Assembly (NCBI GenBank): GCA_965261915.1
Contig: CBDHDW010000013.1
Coordinates: 558,001-622,000 of the forward strand
Direction of reading: 5' to 3'
DNA length: 64,000 bases
DNA from: JAIBDK01 sp965261915
GTDB lineage: Bacteria > Pseudomonadota > Gammaproteobacteria > Arenicellales > Poriferihabitantaceae
Part shown: piece after piece, positions 1 to 9,108 of the stretch
Layout: each line of letters begins with the position of its first letter
Position numbering within the stretch: the first letter of the stretch is position 1
Program-made: the position numbers and the translations under genes
The notes under the pieces: model-generated
What the model was told of the DNA's origin: nothing
Databases searched by the model: none
What the model saw: only the letters and a program-made list of their open reading frames with translations

Positions 1-220
1 TTGATAAGAATATTGATTTTACTGGATTCCTGCTTTCGAGACTTTGCAAAAAACCAATATTCGTCGTTCCTAACCCCCCTAGCCCCCCTCGTATGATCCC
101 AATCAGGTAAATTATCAGACTAACTTCATCGAAATTTATATCGATTAAAACAACCTCTCACGCGGGATGCTTAACCACCGCAGCCCATGACCCCGTCACA
201 GCAACAAATCTACTCTAAAT
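1..220. other. Non-coding stretch left of IS66-A copy 1
   Basis: No reading frame with recognisable protein content and no RNA gene is apparent. It ends in the 8-bp sequence CTCTAAAT (213-220), which is repeated directly after the IS at 1745-1752 as its target duplication. Confidence 0.5.
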
Positions 221-1744
221 GTAACTGCCCAGGTACCCTAAGGAATAATTCTCTTGCCTGAGGAATCCAAGTGTGATTCATTAAGATTATGATTTTTTCA
301 AACGCCCCCAAAGGTTATGTTTCCGTTGAGGCTTATGAAGAGCTGAAGCAGAAGAATGCACAAACGATAGCCCTGCTTGTGGCTCGCATTGAAGACCTTG
401 AGCGTCGCCTCAGCTTGAACAGCAGCAACAGTAGCAAGCCGCCTTCAAGCGACGGCCTAAAGAAGCCCAAGGCTGAACCCAGAACCAAAAGTCTGCGGAG
501 AAAATCCGGTAAAAAGTCAGGCGGGCAGAAAGGCCACAAGGGAAGCACCCTGTGCCAAACGGCAGATCCCGATCATGTTGAAGATCACTTTCCTTCTGTC
601 TGCGGGCAATGTGGCACACCGCTGTCGCCATCAATGGCAGAGGATTACGCCGCACGACAGGTGTTTGACCTGCCCGAGCCACAACCCCTGGTGACAACGG
701 AACACAGGGCACATGTCTGCCTTTGCGGCCACTGTGGGGAAACAACCAGGGCGGCGTTTCCTCTGGAAGTAAAGGCACCCGTGCAGTACGGGCCACGCAT
801 CGCCGGAGTGGCAACATATCTCCAATGCGCCCATTTCCTGCCGGAAGACAGACTGGCGCAAATAATGGCCGATTTGTTCAATGCCCCTTTGGTTCCTGCC
901 ACTGTGGCCGCCATGAACCGCAAAGCATCAGAGCGGCTCAAGGGGGTTGCTTCTCACCTGCAGGATGTGATCGCCCAACAGGTCCACGTCAAACATCTTG
1001 ACGAGACGGGTTTCCGGATTACGGGGTGCCTGCAATGGCTTCACGTTGCCTGTACACCGCTTCTGGCTTTCTACCGGGTCAGCAGCAAACGCGGTAATCT
1101 GTTATCCAATCTCACGGGCTGTATCGTGCATGATCATTGGCAGCCCTACTTCACGCTGGATGGTGTTACCCATGCGTTGTGCAATGCACACCATTTACGG
1201 GAACTGCAAGCGTTGGTCGAAATCGAACAGGAAGATTGGGCTGGTCAGATGCAAAGGCTACTGCGGCGTGCGCACCATGTCACACAGGCCGCGCGGGATA
1301 AGGGCGTGGCGGTTTCAACGCCGCTTGTTGCGCTTATCAATCGGCGATACGACAGGATCATCACCGCAGCATTGGGTTTCCATGAGGAATTGCCTCCACT
1401 CGTGCCGCCAAAACCCGGAAGACGGGGGCGCAAGAAGCGACGGACAGGACATAATCTGGCTTTACGATTGCGCGATCACAAGGAAGGCACCCTGCGCTTT
1501 CTGACAGATCCCGACGTACCCTTCACAAACAACGAAGCTGAACGCGACCTGCGGATGATGAAACTACGTCAGAAAATATCGGGCGGGTTCAGGTCTGAAC
1601 AAGGGGCAGAGGATTTTGCGACCCTGCGCAGCGTCATCACAACGGCCAGAAAACAAGGATGGAACATCATCGAAACACTGATGATGCCTGCCGATCAGAT
1701 TATCGCAACACTGAAATACGCTTAAAAACAACCTGGGCAGTTAC
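221..1744 (+). mobile_element. IS66-A copy 1, complete IS66-family element (single-gene, ISBst12-like)
   Basis: The 1524-bp element starts GTAACTGCCCAGGT and ends with the reverse complement ACCTGGGCAGTTAC, so it has 14-bp perfect terminal inverted repeats. It is flanked by an 8-bp target duplication CTCTAAAT (213-220 and 1745-1752), the size expected for IS66. It carries only the DDE transposase gene and lacks tnpA and tnpB, as in the ISBst12 subgroup. The intact ends and matching duplication mark a simple, recent insertion between genes. Three further full copies lie at 10722, 31066 and 60174. Confidence 0.95.
289..1725 (+). CDS. IS66 family transposase (TnpC-type), IS66-A copy 1
   Basis: This 478-aa transposase moves the surrounding IS66-A element. 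Visible parts in order are an N-terminal coiled-coil-like stretch (about 10-45), a basic Ser/Lys-rich linker (45-85), a Cys4 zinc-finger-like block (C105xxC108, C146xxC149) and the DDE catalytic core, with likely residues D238 in HLDETGF, D282 in HDHWQPY and E418 in TNNEAERDLR. The length is normal for single-gene IS66 elements. It starts 68 bp inside the left end. It shares KGHKG, AHVC and TTRAAF with copy 3 but differs from copies 2 and 4. Confidence 0.93.
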   Translation: MIFSNAPKGYVSVEAYEELKQKNAQTIALLVARIEDLERRLSLNSSNSSKPPSSDGLKKPKAEPRTKSLRRKSGKKSGGQKGHKGSTLCQTADPDHVEDHFPSVCGQCGTPLSPSMAEDYAARQVFDLPEPQPLVTTEHRAHVCLCGHCGETTRAAFPLEVKAPVQYGPRIAGVATYLQCAHFLPEDRLAQIMADLFNAPLVPATVAAMNRKASERLKGVASHLQDVIAQQVHVKHLDETGFRITGCLQWLHVACTPLLAFYRVSSKRGNLLSNLTGCIVHDHWQPYFTLDGVTHALCNAHHLRELQALVEIEQEDWAGQMQRLLRRAHHVTQAARDKGVAVSTPLVALINRRYDRIITAALGFHEELPPLVPPKPGRRGRKKRRTGHNLALRLRDHKEGTLRFLTDPDVPFTNNEAERDLRMMKLRQKISGGFRSEQGAEDFATLRSVITTARKQGWNIIETLMMPADQIIATLKYA

Positions 1745-1786
1745 CTCTAAATACGCTAATGACACGATCTGATTGTTTCTGGCTGA

Positions 1787-2500
1787 TTACATCTGGTCCG
1801 CAAACTCAATGGTAACTCTTCGATTCTGTTTCCCTTTATTTTTAATACTTTTGACGCATACCGGACCAATTTCTCCGCTATTGGCGACATGTGTACCGCC
1901 GCAGGCCTGTAAGTCGGCGTCGCCAAATTTCACCAGCCTAACCTGCCCCGAACCGATTGGAGGCGCAACTGACATGGTTTTGACTAATTCCGGATTATTT
2001 TGCATCTCTTCATCCGAAATCCAGCTTAACGTCATCGGATGATTTTCCTGAATAATTTCGTTCAAACGCAATTCCAGATCGTCTTTTTCAGGCGGATCTG
2101 GTAGATCAAAATCCAGTCTTCCGCTACCATCACGAATAGATCCCCCGGTCACCGGCGCAGGAATGACGACACAGAGCATGTGCATACAACTATGCATACG
2201 CATAAGACGATGCCTACGCTCCCAATCAATCTCCAACTCCAGAACTACACCCAATTCAGGTAATGCGGAACCTTCCGCAATGATATGGATGATATCGCCG
2301 GTTTCCCGATTTTTCCGGGTATCGATAATCCCAAGCTTATCTGTATCATTAGCCATCGCAGTTCCAATATCGCCGGGTTGTCCGCCCCCGAGCGGGTAAA
2401 ACACGGTTTGATCAGTGATGAATCCGCTTTCTACGATGCCTTTAACCACCGCTGTACAGCTTCGTAGGTAGCCGTCTTCCCGAAACAGTTCTTTTGTCAT
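1787..2500 (-). CDS. alaX: Alanyl-tRNA editing protein, AlaX family
   Basis: A free-standing editing protein expected to hydrolyse mischarged Ser-tRNA(Ala) in trans. It resembles the second additional and C-terminal editing modules of alanyl-tRNA synthetase. The zinc-binding signatures are visible: HxxxH in HSCMH, and CxxxH in CGGTHV followed by a SGEIGP stretch. I place the start at the ATG at 2500 (protein begins MTKELFRED), because GGAAAGAG lies 5 nt upstream; an in-frame TTG 15 nt earlier is less likely. The length of about 237 aa fits the AlaX-M class. It lies 51 bp downstream of the Gfo/Idh/MocA gene on the same strand, so the two may be cotranscribed, although the functions are not obviously linked. 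Confidence 0.85.
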   Translation of the reverse strand: MTKELFREDGYLRSCTAVVKGIVESGFITDQTVFYPLGGGQPGDIGTAMANDTDKLGIIDTRKNRETGDIIHIIAEGSALPELGVVLELEIDWERRHRLMRMHSCMHMLCVVIPAPVTGGSIRDGSGRLDFDLPDPPEKDDLELRLNEIIQENHPMTLSWISDEEMQNNPELVKTMSVAPPIGSGQVRLVKFGDADLQACGGTHVANSGEIGPVCVKSIKNKGKQNRRVTIEFADQM

Positions 2501-2551
2501 GATGACTCTTTCCAAATATTTATCGGATGAACTAACATATCCAGTTCATTG

Positions 2552-3499
2552 CTAACGCATTGATTGTGCGATTTTTTCCCGCACCTGTTCAGCCACTTTA
2601 ACGGCCGTGAGCCCGTCTTCTCCGGTAACTAACGGGCGGCGCTTCAGCTCAACACACTCGATGAAATGCGCTAACTCCGCATTTAACGGCGGTTGTGCTT
2701 TAATTTCGATATCCTGATGCAGCAATTCAGGGAATCGACCGCCCTCTGGGATATCACCAGGTTTGACCTCCTCTATCTGCTGGTCAGCAAAATTCAAACC
2801 CAAATATCGGTTTTGAGAAAATACCCGAATCCGTCTGAACTGATTACGAGAAACTCGACTGGCCGTTACATTTGCCACTGCAGCATTGTCAAATTCAAGT
2901 CTGGCGTTAGCAATATCAACATGATCCGTGATCACCTTACAACCCGTCGCGGAAATGGACGCAAGAGGTGATTCAACCAATGACAGCACAATATCGATAT
3001 CGTGAATCATTAAATCGGTGATAACATCGACATCGGTAGCGCGTTCCACAAATTTGCCAAGTCGATGAACCTCGATAAAACGCGGATCTTCTGCCATTTT
3101 TGCGAGTCGCATGACACCCTCATTAAACCTTTCGAGGTGACCGATTTGCAGAATCGCAGAATGTTTATTTGCCAAATCAACAATTTCTTCACTTTCTTTT
3201 ACGGTTGGAGCAATGGGTTTTTCCAACAAGGTATGAACACCTTTTTCAAGAAACTGTTTTGATACCGGCAAATGCAAACTGGTCGGTACAACAATACTGA
3301 CTGCATCAATCCGTTCCGCAAGATCACCAATCTCCAGCAACCCCTCACAGCCCAAATCTTTCGATACAGTTTTAACGGCATCAGCATCCGTATCGACCAC
3401 TGCCATGAGCTCCACGTTTTCCATGTTTGCGTAAATCTTTGCATGAATCTTGCCAAGATAACCAATCCCTATTACTGCAACTTTAAACTGCTTTGACAT
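2552..3499 (-). CDS. Gfo/Idh/MocA family NAD(P)-dependent oxidoreductase
   Basis: A 315-aa dehydrogenase with an N-terminal Rossmann fold: the dinucleotide-binding loop GIGYLG sits at about residues 11-16, with an acidic residue at the end of strand 2 (VVDTDAD). The family EKPIA motif around residue 94 carries the conserved Lys, and a C-terminal alpha/beta substrate domain follows. Members oxidise or reduce hydroxyl groups of sugars, nucleotide sugars or inositols. The substrate cannot be read from the sequence; a UDP-GlcNAc 3-dehydrogenase (GnnA-like) role is one possibility but no partner aminotransferase is adjacent. It is downstream of and co-directional with oxyR, separated by about 150 bp that contain a tRNA-like scrap. 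Confidence 0.8.
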   Translation of the reverse strand: MSKQFKVAVIGIGYLGKIHAKIYANMENVELMAVVDTDADAVKTVSKDLGCEGLLEIGDLAERIDAVSIVVPTSLHLPVSKQFLEKGVHTLLEKPIAPTVKESEEIVDLANKHSAILQIGHLERFNEGVMRLAKMAEDPRFIEVHRLGKFVERATDVDVITDLMIHDIDIVLSLVESPLASISATGCKVITDHVDIANARLEFDNAAVANVTASRVSRNQFRRIRVFSQNRYLGLNFADQQIEEVKPGDIPEGGRFPELLHQDIEIKAQPPLNAELAHFIECVELKRRPLVTGEDGLTAVKVAEQVREKIAQSMR

Positions 3500-3651
3500 G
3501 GTCTCAATATTAATAAATTTTGATTGTGAAATTAGATTTTATATAAACTGGGCGGCGCTACTGAACTCGAACTACCGACCCCAACAATCCTAACAAATTA
3601 GCGCTTCGTGAAACATTAAAAATAAATCATGCACGACGCCGATACAACACG

Positions 3652-4575
3652 CTAGCTGCACATTTCAACGCAGCTCATCGGGCAACTCAAAATTGCCTGA
3701 GAGACCGCCGTAACCGCCTTTCCCCTGGGAAACCCCTTGCGCCACGCAAGAATTACATCGCGCATTGGTGCGATATCTTTAAATCTTTTCACCGCCAATA
3801 GTCGCCTAGAATACTCTTCTGCCCCAGCGGCTGAACAGGGTAGCACGGTGATCCCGACACCGCTTGCCACCATATGCCGAATAGTTTCGATGGAACCGCT
3901 TTCCAGAGACTTCTGCAGTTCACCATGCTCTGCCCCTGCTTCACAACCCGGACACCCAGCCAAAACCTGATCACGAAAACAATTACCATGTCCGAGCAGA
4001 AGTACCGTTTCTGATTCCAGACTCCTGGAGTGAACAGTGTCTGTTGATGCCAGCTCATGCGATATCGGAACCACAACGACAAAAGGCTCTTTGTACATAA
4101 TACGCGTATCGACACCGGGCTCTTTAAATGGGTTCGATACAATAATCAAATCCAGACTGCCCTGTTTTAATTTTACGCGTAAATCAGCAGTAAACCCTTC
4201 TTCAACGATAATTGCCATTTCTGGAACCTGTTCACGAAGAATAGGGATAAGATGCGGCAAAAGATACGGTCCAATTGTAAAAATCACACCTATACGGAGC
4301 GGCTCCACCAAATGACTGCTACCGGATTTAGCGATTTGCTTAACCTGATTGGCAGATTCCAGAACTTGTTGTGCCTGGGCGACAACTTGCTTACCCACGG
4401 CGGTTAGTACGATTTCGCTCGCACCACGTTCGAAAATTGTGATACCGAGTTCTTCTTCCAGTTTCTTTACGGCAACACTCAAGGTTGGTTGACTGACGAA
4501 ACAGGAACGCGCAGCACGCCCAAAATGCTTTTCTCTGGCAACTGCGACAATATATCGAAGCTCGCTAAGGGTCAT
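3652..4575 (-). CDS. oxyR: LysR-family hydrogen peroxide sensor, OxyR
   Basis: A LysR-type regulator of 307 aa with an N-terminal winged helix-turn-helix (about 1-60, including the family stretch FVSQPTLSVAVKKLE) and a substrate-binding-like regulatory domain. The redox pair is visible in GNCFRDQVLAGCPGC, and direct counting places these cysteines at residues 199 and 208, the same numbers as the E. coli OxyR disulfide pair. A GVGITVLP segment typical of OxyR follows. Several additional cysteines sit nearby and at the C-terminus (CPMSCVEMC). It is last in a co-directional set with a rubrerythrin-like protein, a CCG Fe-S protein and a DUF3501 protein, which fits peroxide defence. The predicted targets are inferred, not seen. 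Confidence 0.92.
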   Translation of the reverse strand: MTLSELRYIVAVAREKHFGRAARSCFVSQPTLSVAVKKLEEELGITIFERGASEIVLTAVGKQVVAQAQQVLESANQVKQIAKSGSSHLVEPLRIGVIFTIGPYLLPHLIPILREQVPEMAIIVEEGFTADLRVKLKQGSLDLIIVSNPFKEPGVDTRIMYKEPFVVVVPISHELASTDTVHSRSLESETVLLLGHGNCFRDQVLAGCPGCEAGAEHGELQKSLESGSIETIRHMVASGVGITVLPCSAAGAEEYSRRLLAVKRFKDIAPMRDVILAWRKGFPRGKAVTAVSQAILSCPMSCVEMCS

Positions 4576-4630
4576 AACACCAATTCAAATATAAAATCAG
4601 AATGGCCAATTAATCCTGGTGTTACGGGAC

Positions 4631-5248
4631 TCAGTGCATCAAGGCCAGATCAGAAACCAGCGATTGCGCGATATTGTCTGCTAATATACCCGTTTCATAG
4701 TGGTATTCAGGATGACTTACACCCATTGTTATAGTGGCGCCTTTTTTTGCTGCCTCGATCATTTCAGTTTGCAATTCGAAACGAAGAAAATGTACAGCAG
4801 ATGTTTTTGTTTCGGTCTCACGTACCAAATCTTCATTAGCAATGGGGTTAACACGTTCCAAATCGGCTACCCGAACCCAAATCTGATTTTCGATTCCGAT
4901 AAAACGCTCCAACGCAGCCTTTCGTTCCAACTCATCTTCGAATTCGATCATAAAAGTGGCTTTCCAGTTACTTCCATTAGGAATCAATGGGTTATAAGCT
5001 TCCAATTGTTCTTCGATGGCAATAGTTTGAAAAACCTTTTCGACCCGCAAAATCTCCTGAATCTGGTATTGCATGGTAATTCTATCTTCAAAATACAAAC
5101 GCGCATTGGGGCCCAACGCGATCTGACGATTCTTTTTATGCTCAATTACCTGCCGTCGATAATCATCCCGGCATTCTGCATATCGTTCCAGTGAAAGCAA
5201 GTTGTCTCGACTTAAAACGTGATTTTCTCTAACTATTATCTCTTTCAT
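4631..5248 (-). CDS. DUF3501 family protein
   Basis: A 205-aa soluble protein without signal peptide or membrane helix. Features typical of the DUF3501 family are an N-terminal RDNLLSLE-type segment, a central YQIQEILRVEK stretch and a C-terminal SHPEYHYE segment. The biochemical role of DUF3501 is not established to my knowledge. It is often found beside an Fe-S (CCG domain) protein and a rubrerythrin, exactly the arrangement here: the Fe-S gene ends 51 bp upstream and oxyR starts 55 bp downstream. I infer a role with the Fe-S protein in peroxide or iron handling. Confidence 0.8.
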   Translation of the reverse strand: MKEIIVRENHVLSRDNLLSLERYAECRDDYRRQVIEHKKNRQIALGPNARLYFEDRITMQYQIQEILRVEKVFQTIAIEEQLEAYNPLIPNGSNWKATFMIEFEDELERKAALERFIGIENQIWVRVADLERVNPIANEDLVRETETKTSAVHFLRFELQTEMIEAAKKGATITMGVSHPEYHYETGILADNIAQSLVSDLALMH

Positions 5249-5299
5249 TTCAATATTTTAACTAATATTATTAATCTATTTTATTATATAAATATAAAG

Positions 5300-6640
5300 C
5301 TATATTCCGTAAGCCTGACGAACCAGCGATATCGGATGCGATGTTGAACTGCCGTCGTTCAACGCATGAGCGATAAATTTTCCTGCCATCGGGCAATCGC
5401 TGCCGTGATAGTCGGCTTCGAACTGCTTCACCTTATTTACCACTGGACGAACAATCTTCTTCGCAGCATCATAGTACTTTGATTTAACGCCGTAGGTTCC
5501 ATCGTGGCCGCAGCAACGCTCAACTGCCATCACTTCTGTATCAGGAATCAATTCCAAACACTGCCGCGTTTTCTGACCAATCTTTTGCACTCGCTGATGA
5601 CAAGCAACATGGTAGGCGACTTTACCCAGCGACTGCTGAAACTCAAGATTCAACGCACTCTCCTTGTGCCTGAGCATGAGGTACTCAAAAGGATCAAATA
5701 TGGCATTCGCAACTTTGTGTACTGCTTCGTCTTCTGGAAACATTAGCGGAAGCTCCTGACGAAACATCAACACACAGGAAGGTACCGGAGCCATAATATC
5801 CCAACCCTTATCAACCATGTCCGCTAAAACAGGGATATTGACTTCTTTAGCCTTAGAAACAGATTCAAGATCGCCCAACTCCAGTTTGGGCATTCCACAG
5901 CATTGCTCCTTATCTACCAACTGTACCGGAATACCATTATGTTCCAGCACCTTAACCATATCCTCGCCTAACTGGGGAGCGTTGTAGTTACCGTAACAAG
6001 TCGCGAATAAAGCCACTTTTCCGGAAGTTTTCCCTATGGGATTGGCGTTTGCTTCCTTTGGTTTCAGGTTTTTTAATCGTTTACGCAGGGTTTGGCTGTG
6101 ATATTCCGGAATATCAGCCTCTGGATGAACGCCCAGGGCTTTATCCAGCACCTGCCGCAGCAACGGCGTCTTATTTGCCATATTCACCGCATTGACTACC
6201 AGCGGAATACTGGCAAGCTTTCCTACCGCATCGGTAGCGGAGAGAATTTTTTCACGGGTTCTGGTTTTGCCCTGCTGAAATTTTGCCGCCTTGGCGCGCA
6301 GCATTAAATGCGGAAAATCAATATTCCATTCATGCGGCGGAATATACGGGCATTTAGCCTGGTAACACAGATCACAGAGGTAGCATTGATCAACCACTTT
6401 CCAGTAATCCTGCTTGTCGACACCATCTACTTGCATCGTTTCCGACTCATCAACGAGGTCGAAAAGCGTCGGAAAGGAATTACACAAACTCACACATCTT
6501 CTGCATCCATGGCAAAGCTCGAAAACTCGTTCAAGTTCTTCAAAAATACTATCCTGGCTATAAAAATCATCAGATTTCCAATCCAGGGGATGCCGTGTTG
6601 GCGCTTCCAGACCACCTTCTTTGATTGTTGTTACAGACAT
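5300..6640 (-). CDS. CCG-domain (heterodisulfide-reductase/GlpC-like) iron-sulfur protein
   Basis: A 446-aa Fe-S protein. The N-terminal third has two ferredoxin-type cluster motifs, CHGCRRCVSLC and CYLCDLCYQAKCP. The C-terminal half has two CCG-type cysteine-rich repeats (EQCCGMPKLE and ERCCGHDGTYG, each with an upstream Cys). This architecture resembles GlpC and the HdrB/D subunits, which pass electrons between a flavoenzyme and quinone or a disulfide. No flavin subunit is encoded next to it; instead it stands between a rubrerythrin-like gene and a DUF3501 gene, so an electron-supply role for peroxide reduction is the best inference. No signal peptide or transmembrane helix is apparent. Confidence 0.85.
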   Translation of the reverse strand: MSVTTIKEGGLEAPTRHPLDWKSDDFYSQDSIFEELERVFELCHGCRRCVSLCNSFPTLFDLVDESETMQVDGVDKQDYWKVVDQCYLCDLCYQAKCPYIPPHEWNIDFPHLMLRAKAAKFQQGKTRTREKILSATDAVGKLASIPLVVNAVNMANKTPLLRQVLDKALGVHPEADIPEYHSQTLRKRLKNLKPKEANANPIGKTSGKVALFATCYGNYNAPQLGEDMVKVLEHNGIPVQLVDKEQCCGMPKLELGDLESVSKAKEVNIPVLADMVDKGWDIMAPVPSCVLMFRQELPLMFPEDEAVHKVANAIFDPFEYLMLRHKESALNLEFQQSLGKVAYHVACHQRVQKIGQKTRQCLELIPDTEVMAVERCCGHDGTYGVKSKYYDAAKKIVRPVVNKVKQFEADYHGSDCPMAGKFIAHALNDGSSTSHPISLVRQAYGI

Positions 6641-6736
6641 AATACTTTAGATTAAATTATACATTTATACTATTGATATTAATAGAATAATAAGATGTTA
6701 GATTTCTCTAACACCTTATATCCACTCTGCCAGGAA

Positions 6737-7150
6737 TTACATTTCATCCAGGGTTTTTTGGAATTTGTTTGCGTGAGAACGTTCCGCTTTACCGAGTGTT
6801 TCGAACCAATCAGCAATTTCATCAAAACCTTCGTCACGAGCTGTTTTTGCCATGCCAGGATACATATCAGTGTATTCGTGGGTTTCACCGGCAATCGCCG
6901 CTTTCAAATTATCTGATGTTCCGCCGATTGGCAGGCCAGTTGCCGGATCACCGCATTCTTCGAGATACTCTAAATGACCATGAGCATGACCGGTTTCACC
7001 TTCTGCAGTTGAACGGAAAACCGACGCAACATCGTTGTAACCTTCGATATCCGCTTTTGCAGCAAAATACAAATAACGTCTATTCGCCTGCGATTCACCT
7101 GCAAATGCATCTTTCAGGTTCTGTTCTGTTTTGGAATCTTTTAAACTCAT
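6737..7150 (-). CDS. Rubrerythrin family protein lacking the rubredoxin domain
   Basis: A 137-aa four-helix-bundle protein. Paired di-iron ligand motifs are visible: AGESQANRRY and EGETGHAHGH in the first half, and AGETHEYTDMY and KAERSHANKF in the second. The C-terminal CxxC rubredoxin module of classical rubrerythrins is absent, so electrons must come from another protein, plausibly the Fe-S protein encoded 96 bp downstream. Family members reduce hydrogen peroxide. AGGAG stands 7 nt before the ATG. A short dyad TGTCA-CCAA-TGACA (7187-7200) in the promoter region could be an operator. Confidence 0.88.
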   Translation of the reverse strand: MSLKDSKTEQNLKDAFAGESQANRRYLYFAAKADIEGYNDVASVFRSTAEGETGHAHGHLEYLEECGDPATGLPIGGTSDNLKAAIAGETHEYTDMYPGMAKTARDEGFDEIADWFETLGKAERSHANKFQKTLDEM

Positions 7151-7302
7151 TCGTTTACTCCTATTCTTTGGTTTAGATCTAAATGTATGTCACCAATGAC
7201 ATGGACGAATTGTAGGGCAAGCAACATTATTAATCTAATTGATTGTATTAAATTGTTTGATATATTTTAACTATTACCAAAAACAAAAACGGGTTGCGAT
7301 AT

Positions 7303-8136
7303 ATGAGTACAAATAACAAACGCAGCGTCTTGATAACGGGTTGTTCCAGCGGGATTGGACTGAGTATCGCCAAAGGCTTGCACACAAGGGGCTACCGCGT
7401 CTTCGCATCGTGCAGAAAACAGCAGGATTGCGACCAAATTGAAGAATTGGGAATACGCAGTCCAATCATTGATCTGGATTGCGAAAATTCGATTTCCGAA
7501 GGTGTGGCGCTGGTTGTGGAAGAATGCGAAGGGCAAATCTTCGGATTGATCAATAATGGCGCTTATGGTCAACCCGGTGCGGTTGAGGACCTGAGTCCTG
7601 CGGCATTACGGGCACAATTCGAGACTAATGTCATTGGAACCCAGTACCTTACCAACCTGATTATTCCCGCTATGCGAAAAAATAAACAGGGTCGAATTGT
7701 GCAAATAAGTTCGGTATTGGGGTTTGTCTGTCTGAAGTACCGCGGTGCCTACAACGCCAGCAAATATGCACTAGAAGCGCTGACCGATACCATGAGACTG
7801 GAACTGGCTGATACCGGCATCGAATTGAGCTTGATTGAGCCGGGACCCATAGAAAGCAAATTCAGATCAAATGCCTATAAGAAGTTTCTGCAAAATATTG
7901 ATGAACGTAACAGCCACCATTCAAACGGCTACAACGCCGTAAAAACCCGACTGCTTAGTGAAAAACCAGTGAAATTTACCCTGCCCGCCGAAGCAGTACT
8001 CGACGTAACGATACATGCCTTGGAAAGCAAACGACCTAAATTACGTTACCGCGTAACGACGCCGACAAAAATATTTGCTGTTTTGAAGCGTTGTCTGCCA
8101 GACCGACTCCTCGACCGAATCCTGGGAAAAACCTGA
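7303..8136 (+). CDS. SDR family oxidoreductase
   Basis: A classical short-chain dehydrogenase/reductase of about 277 aa using NAD(P)H. The cofactor motif TGCSSGIG lies near the N-terminus, NNGAYG corresponds to the NNAG motif, the catalytic Ser is in ISSVLG and the catalytic pair is in YNASKYA. The ATG at 7303 is preferred; an in-frame TTG 9 nt upstream is possible. The substrate is not predictable. It is transcribed away from the rubrerythrin operon and ends 14 bp before the convergent htpX stop. Confidence 0.85.
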   Translation: MSTNNKRSVLITGCSSGIGLSIAKGLHTRGYRVFASCRKQQDCDQIEELGIRSPIIDLDCENSISEGVALVVEECEGQIFGLINNGAYGQPGAVEDLSPAALRAQFETNVIGTQYLTNLIIPAMRKNKQGRIVQISSVLGFVCLKYRGAYNASKYALEALTDTMRLELADTGIELSLIEPGPIESKFRSNAYKKFLQNIDERNSHHSNGYNAVKTRLLSEKPVKFTLPAEAVLDVTIHALESKRPKLRYRVTTPTKIFAVLKRCLPDRLLDRILGKT

Positions 8137-8150
8137 TCTCAACTAATTTT

Positions 8151-9029
8151 TTAGCGATTTTGAAGCGCTTCAATTCTTTCATCCAGCGGTGGATGCGACA
8201 TAAACAACTTTTTAATCCCAAGACCGCGTGCGCCAGATATCCCGAATGCTGCCAATTGATCGGGCAAAACCGAAGGCTCGTGCTGTGCCTGCAGCCTTTG
8301 CAGTGCAGCAATCATTTTTTCCCTACCCGCCAGATCAGCTCCGCCTTCATCTGCGCGAAATTCTCGTTTACGACTAAAGTACATGACGATAATGGACGCC
8401 AGCACCCCTAGTACCAACTCAGCAATAATAGTCGTGATCCAGAAACCCGGTCCGTGCCCGCTTTCTGATTTGAAAATGGCTTTATCAACAAATTGTCCAA
8501 TGATTCTGGAAAAGAAGATTACAAACGTATTCACTACACCCTGAATCAATGCCAGTGTAATCATATCGCCATTGGCGACGTGGCTGACCTCATGCCCGAC
8601 AACGGCTTCTGCCTCATCCTGAGTCATCGCATTCAATAAACCCGTACTGACTGCAACCAGCGCATTGTTGCGGTTCATTCCGGTGGCGAAAGCGTTAATC
8701 TGAGAAGAATCAAAAATAGCGACCTCCGGCACTCCGATTCCCGCAGCCTCCGCTTGCCTTTGTACCGTGGCTACAAGCCATACTTCCTGTGAATTTGACG
8801 GGTTTTCAATTACCCGAGCCCCAGAAAACCGCTTCGCCATGGATTTTGACATGGCAAGCGAGGCAAATGAACCAATCATACCGAACAAACCGGCCATGAC
8901 CAGCAACGCCATTGGGTCCTGCCCCGTTTGAGCAAGATACAAATCAAAGCCCAGCAAACGCATACTGATATTGAGAACAAACAATATCGCCATGTTTGTG
9001 ACGAGAAAATACAGAACTCTTTTAATCAT
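8151..9029 (-). CDS. htpX: Protease HtpX, membrane zinc metalloprotease
   Basis: A 292-aa inner-membrane metalloprotease of family M48B that degrades misfolded membrane proteins alongside FtsH. Hydrophobic segments appear at about 5-28 and 38-60 and again after the active site (about 155-175 and 190-215). The zinc-binding HExxH motif is HEVSH at residues 146-150, with the third ligand Glu in the later EFRADEGGADL segment. The length matches the E. coli enzyme. It stands alone between convergent and co-directional genes; envelope-stress regulation is likely by analogy but no site is visible. Confidence 0.95.
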   Translation of the reverse strand: MIKRVLYFLVTNMAILFVLNISMRLLGFDLYLAQTGQDPMALLVMAGLFGMIGSFASLAMSKSMAKRFSGARVIENPSNSQEVWLVATVQRQAEAAGIGVPEVAIFDSSQINAFATGMNRNNALVAVSTGLLNAMTQDEAEAVVGHEVSHVANGDMITLALIQGVVNTFVIFFSRIIGQFVDKAIFKSESGHGPGFWITTIIAELVLGVLASIIVMYFSRKREFRADEGGADLAGREKMIAALQRLQAQHEPSVLPDQLAAFGISGARGLGIKKLFMSHPPLDERIEALQNR

Positions 9030-9108
9030 TCGAGCTGCCTATTTAATAAGATTTATCACCATGATATGGGTTGAATGCGATGAATATCAATATCCAGAAA
9101 CGCAATGA

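Noticed and set aside
410..817. Antisense reading frame of 135 codons inside IS66-A copy 1 (and equivalents in the other copies)
   Set aside because: It lies opposite the transposase, has no family signal, and recurs in all copies only because the element is repeated.
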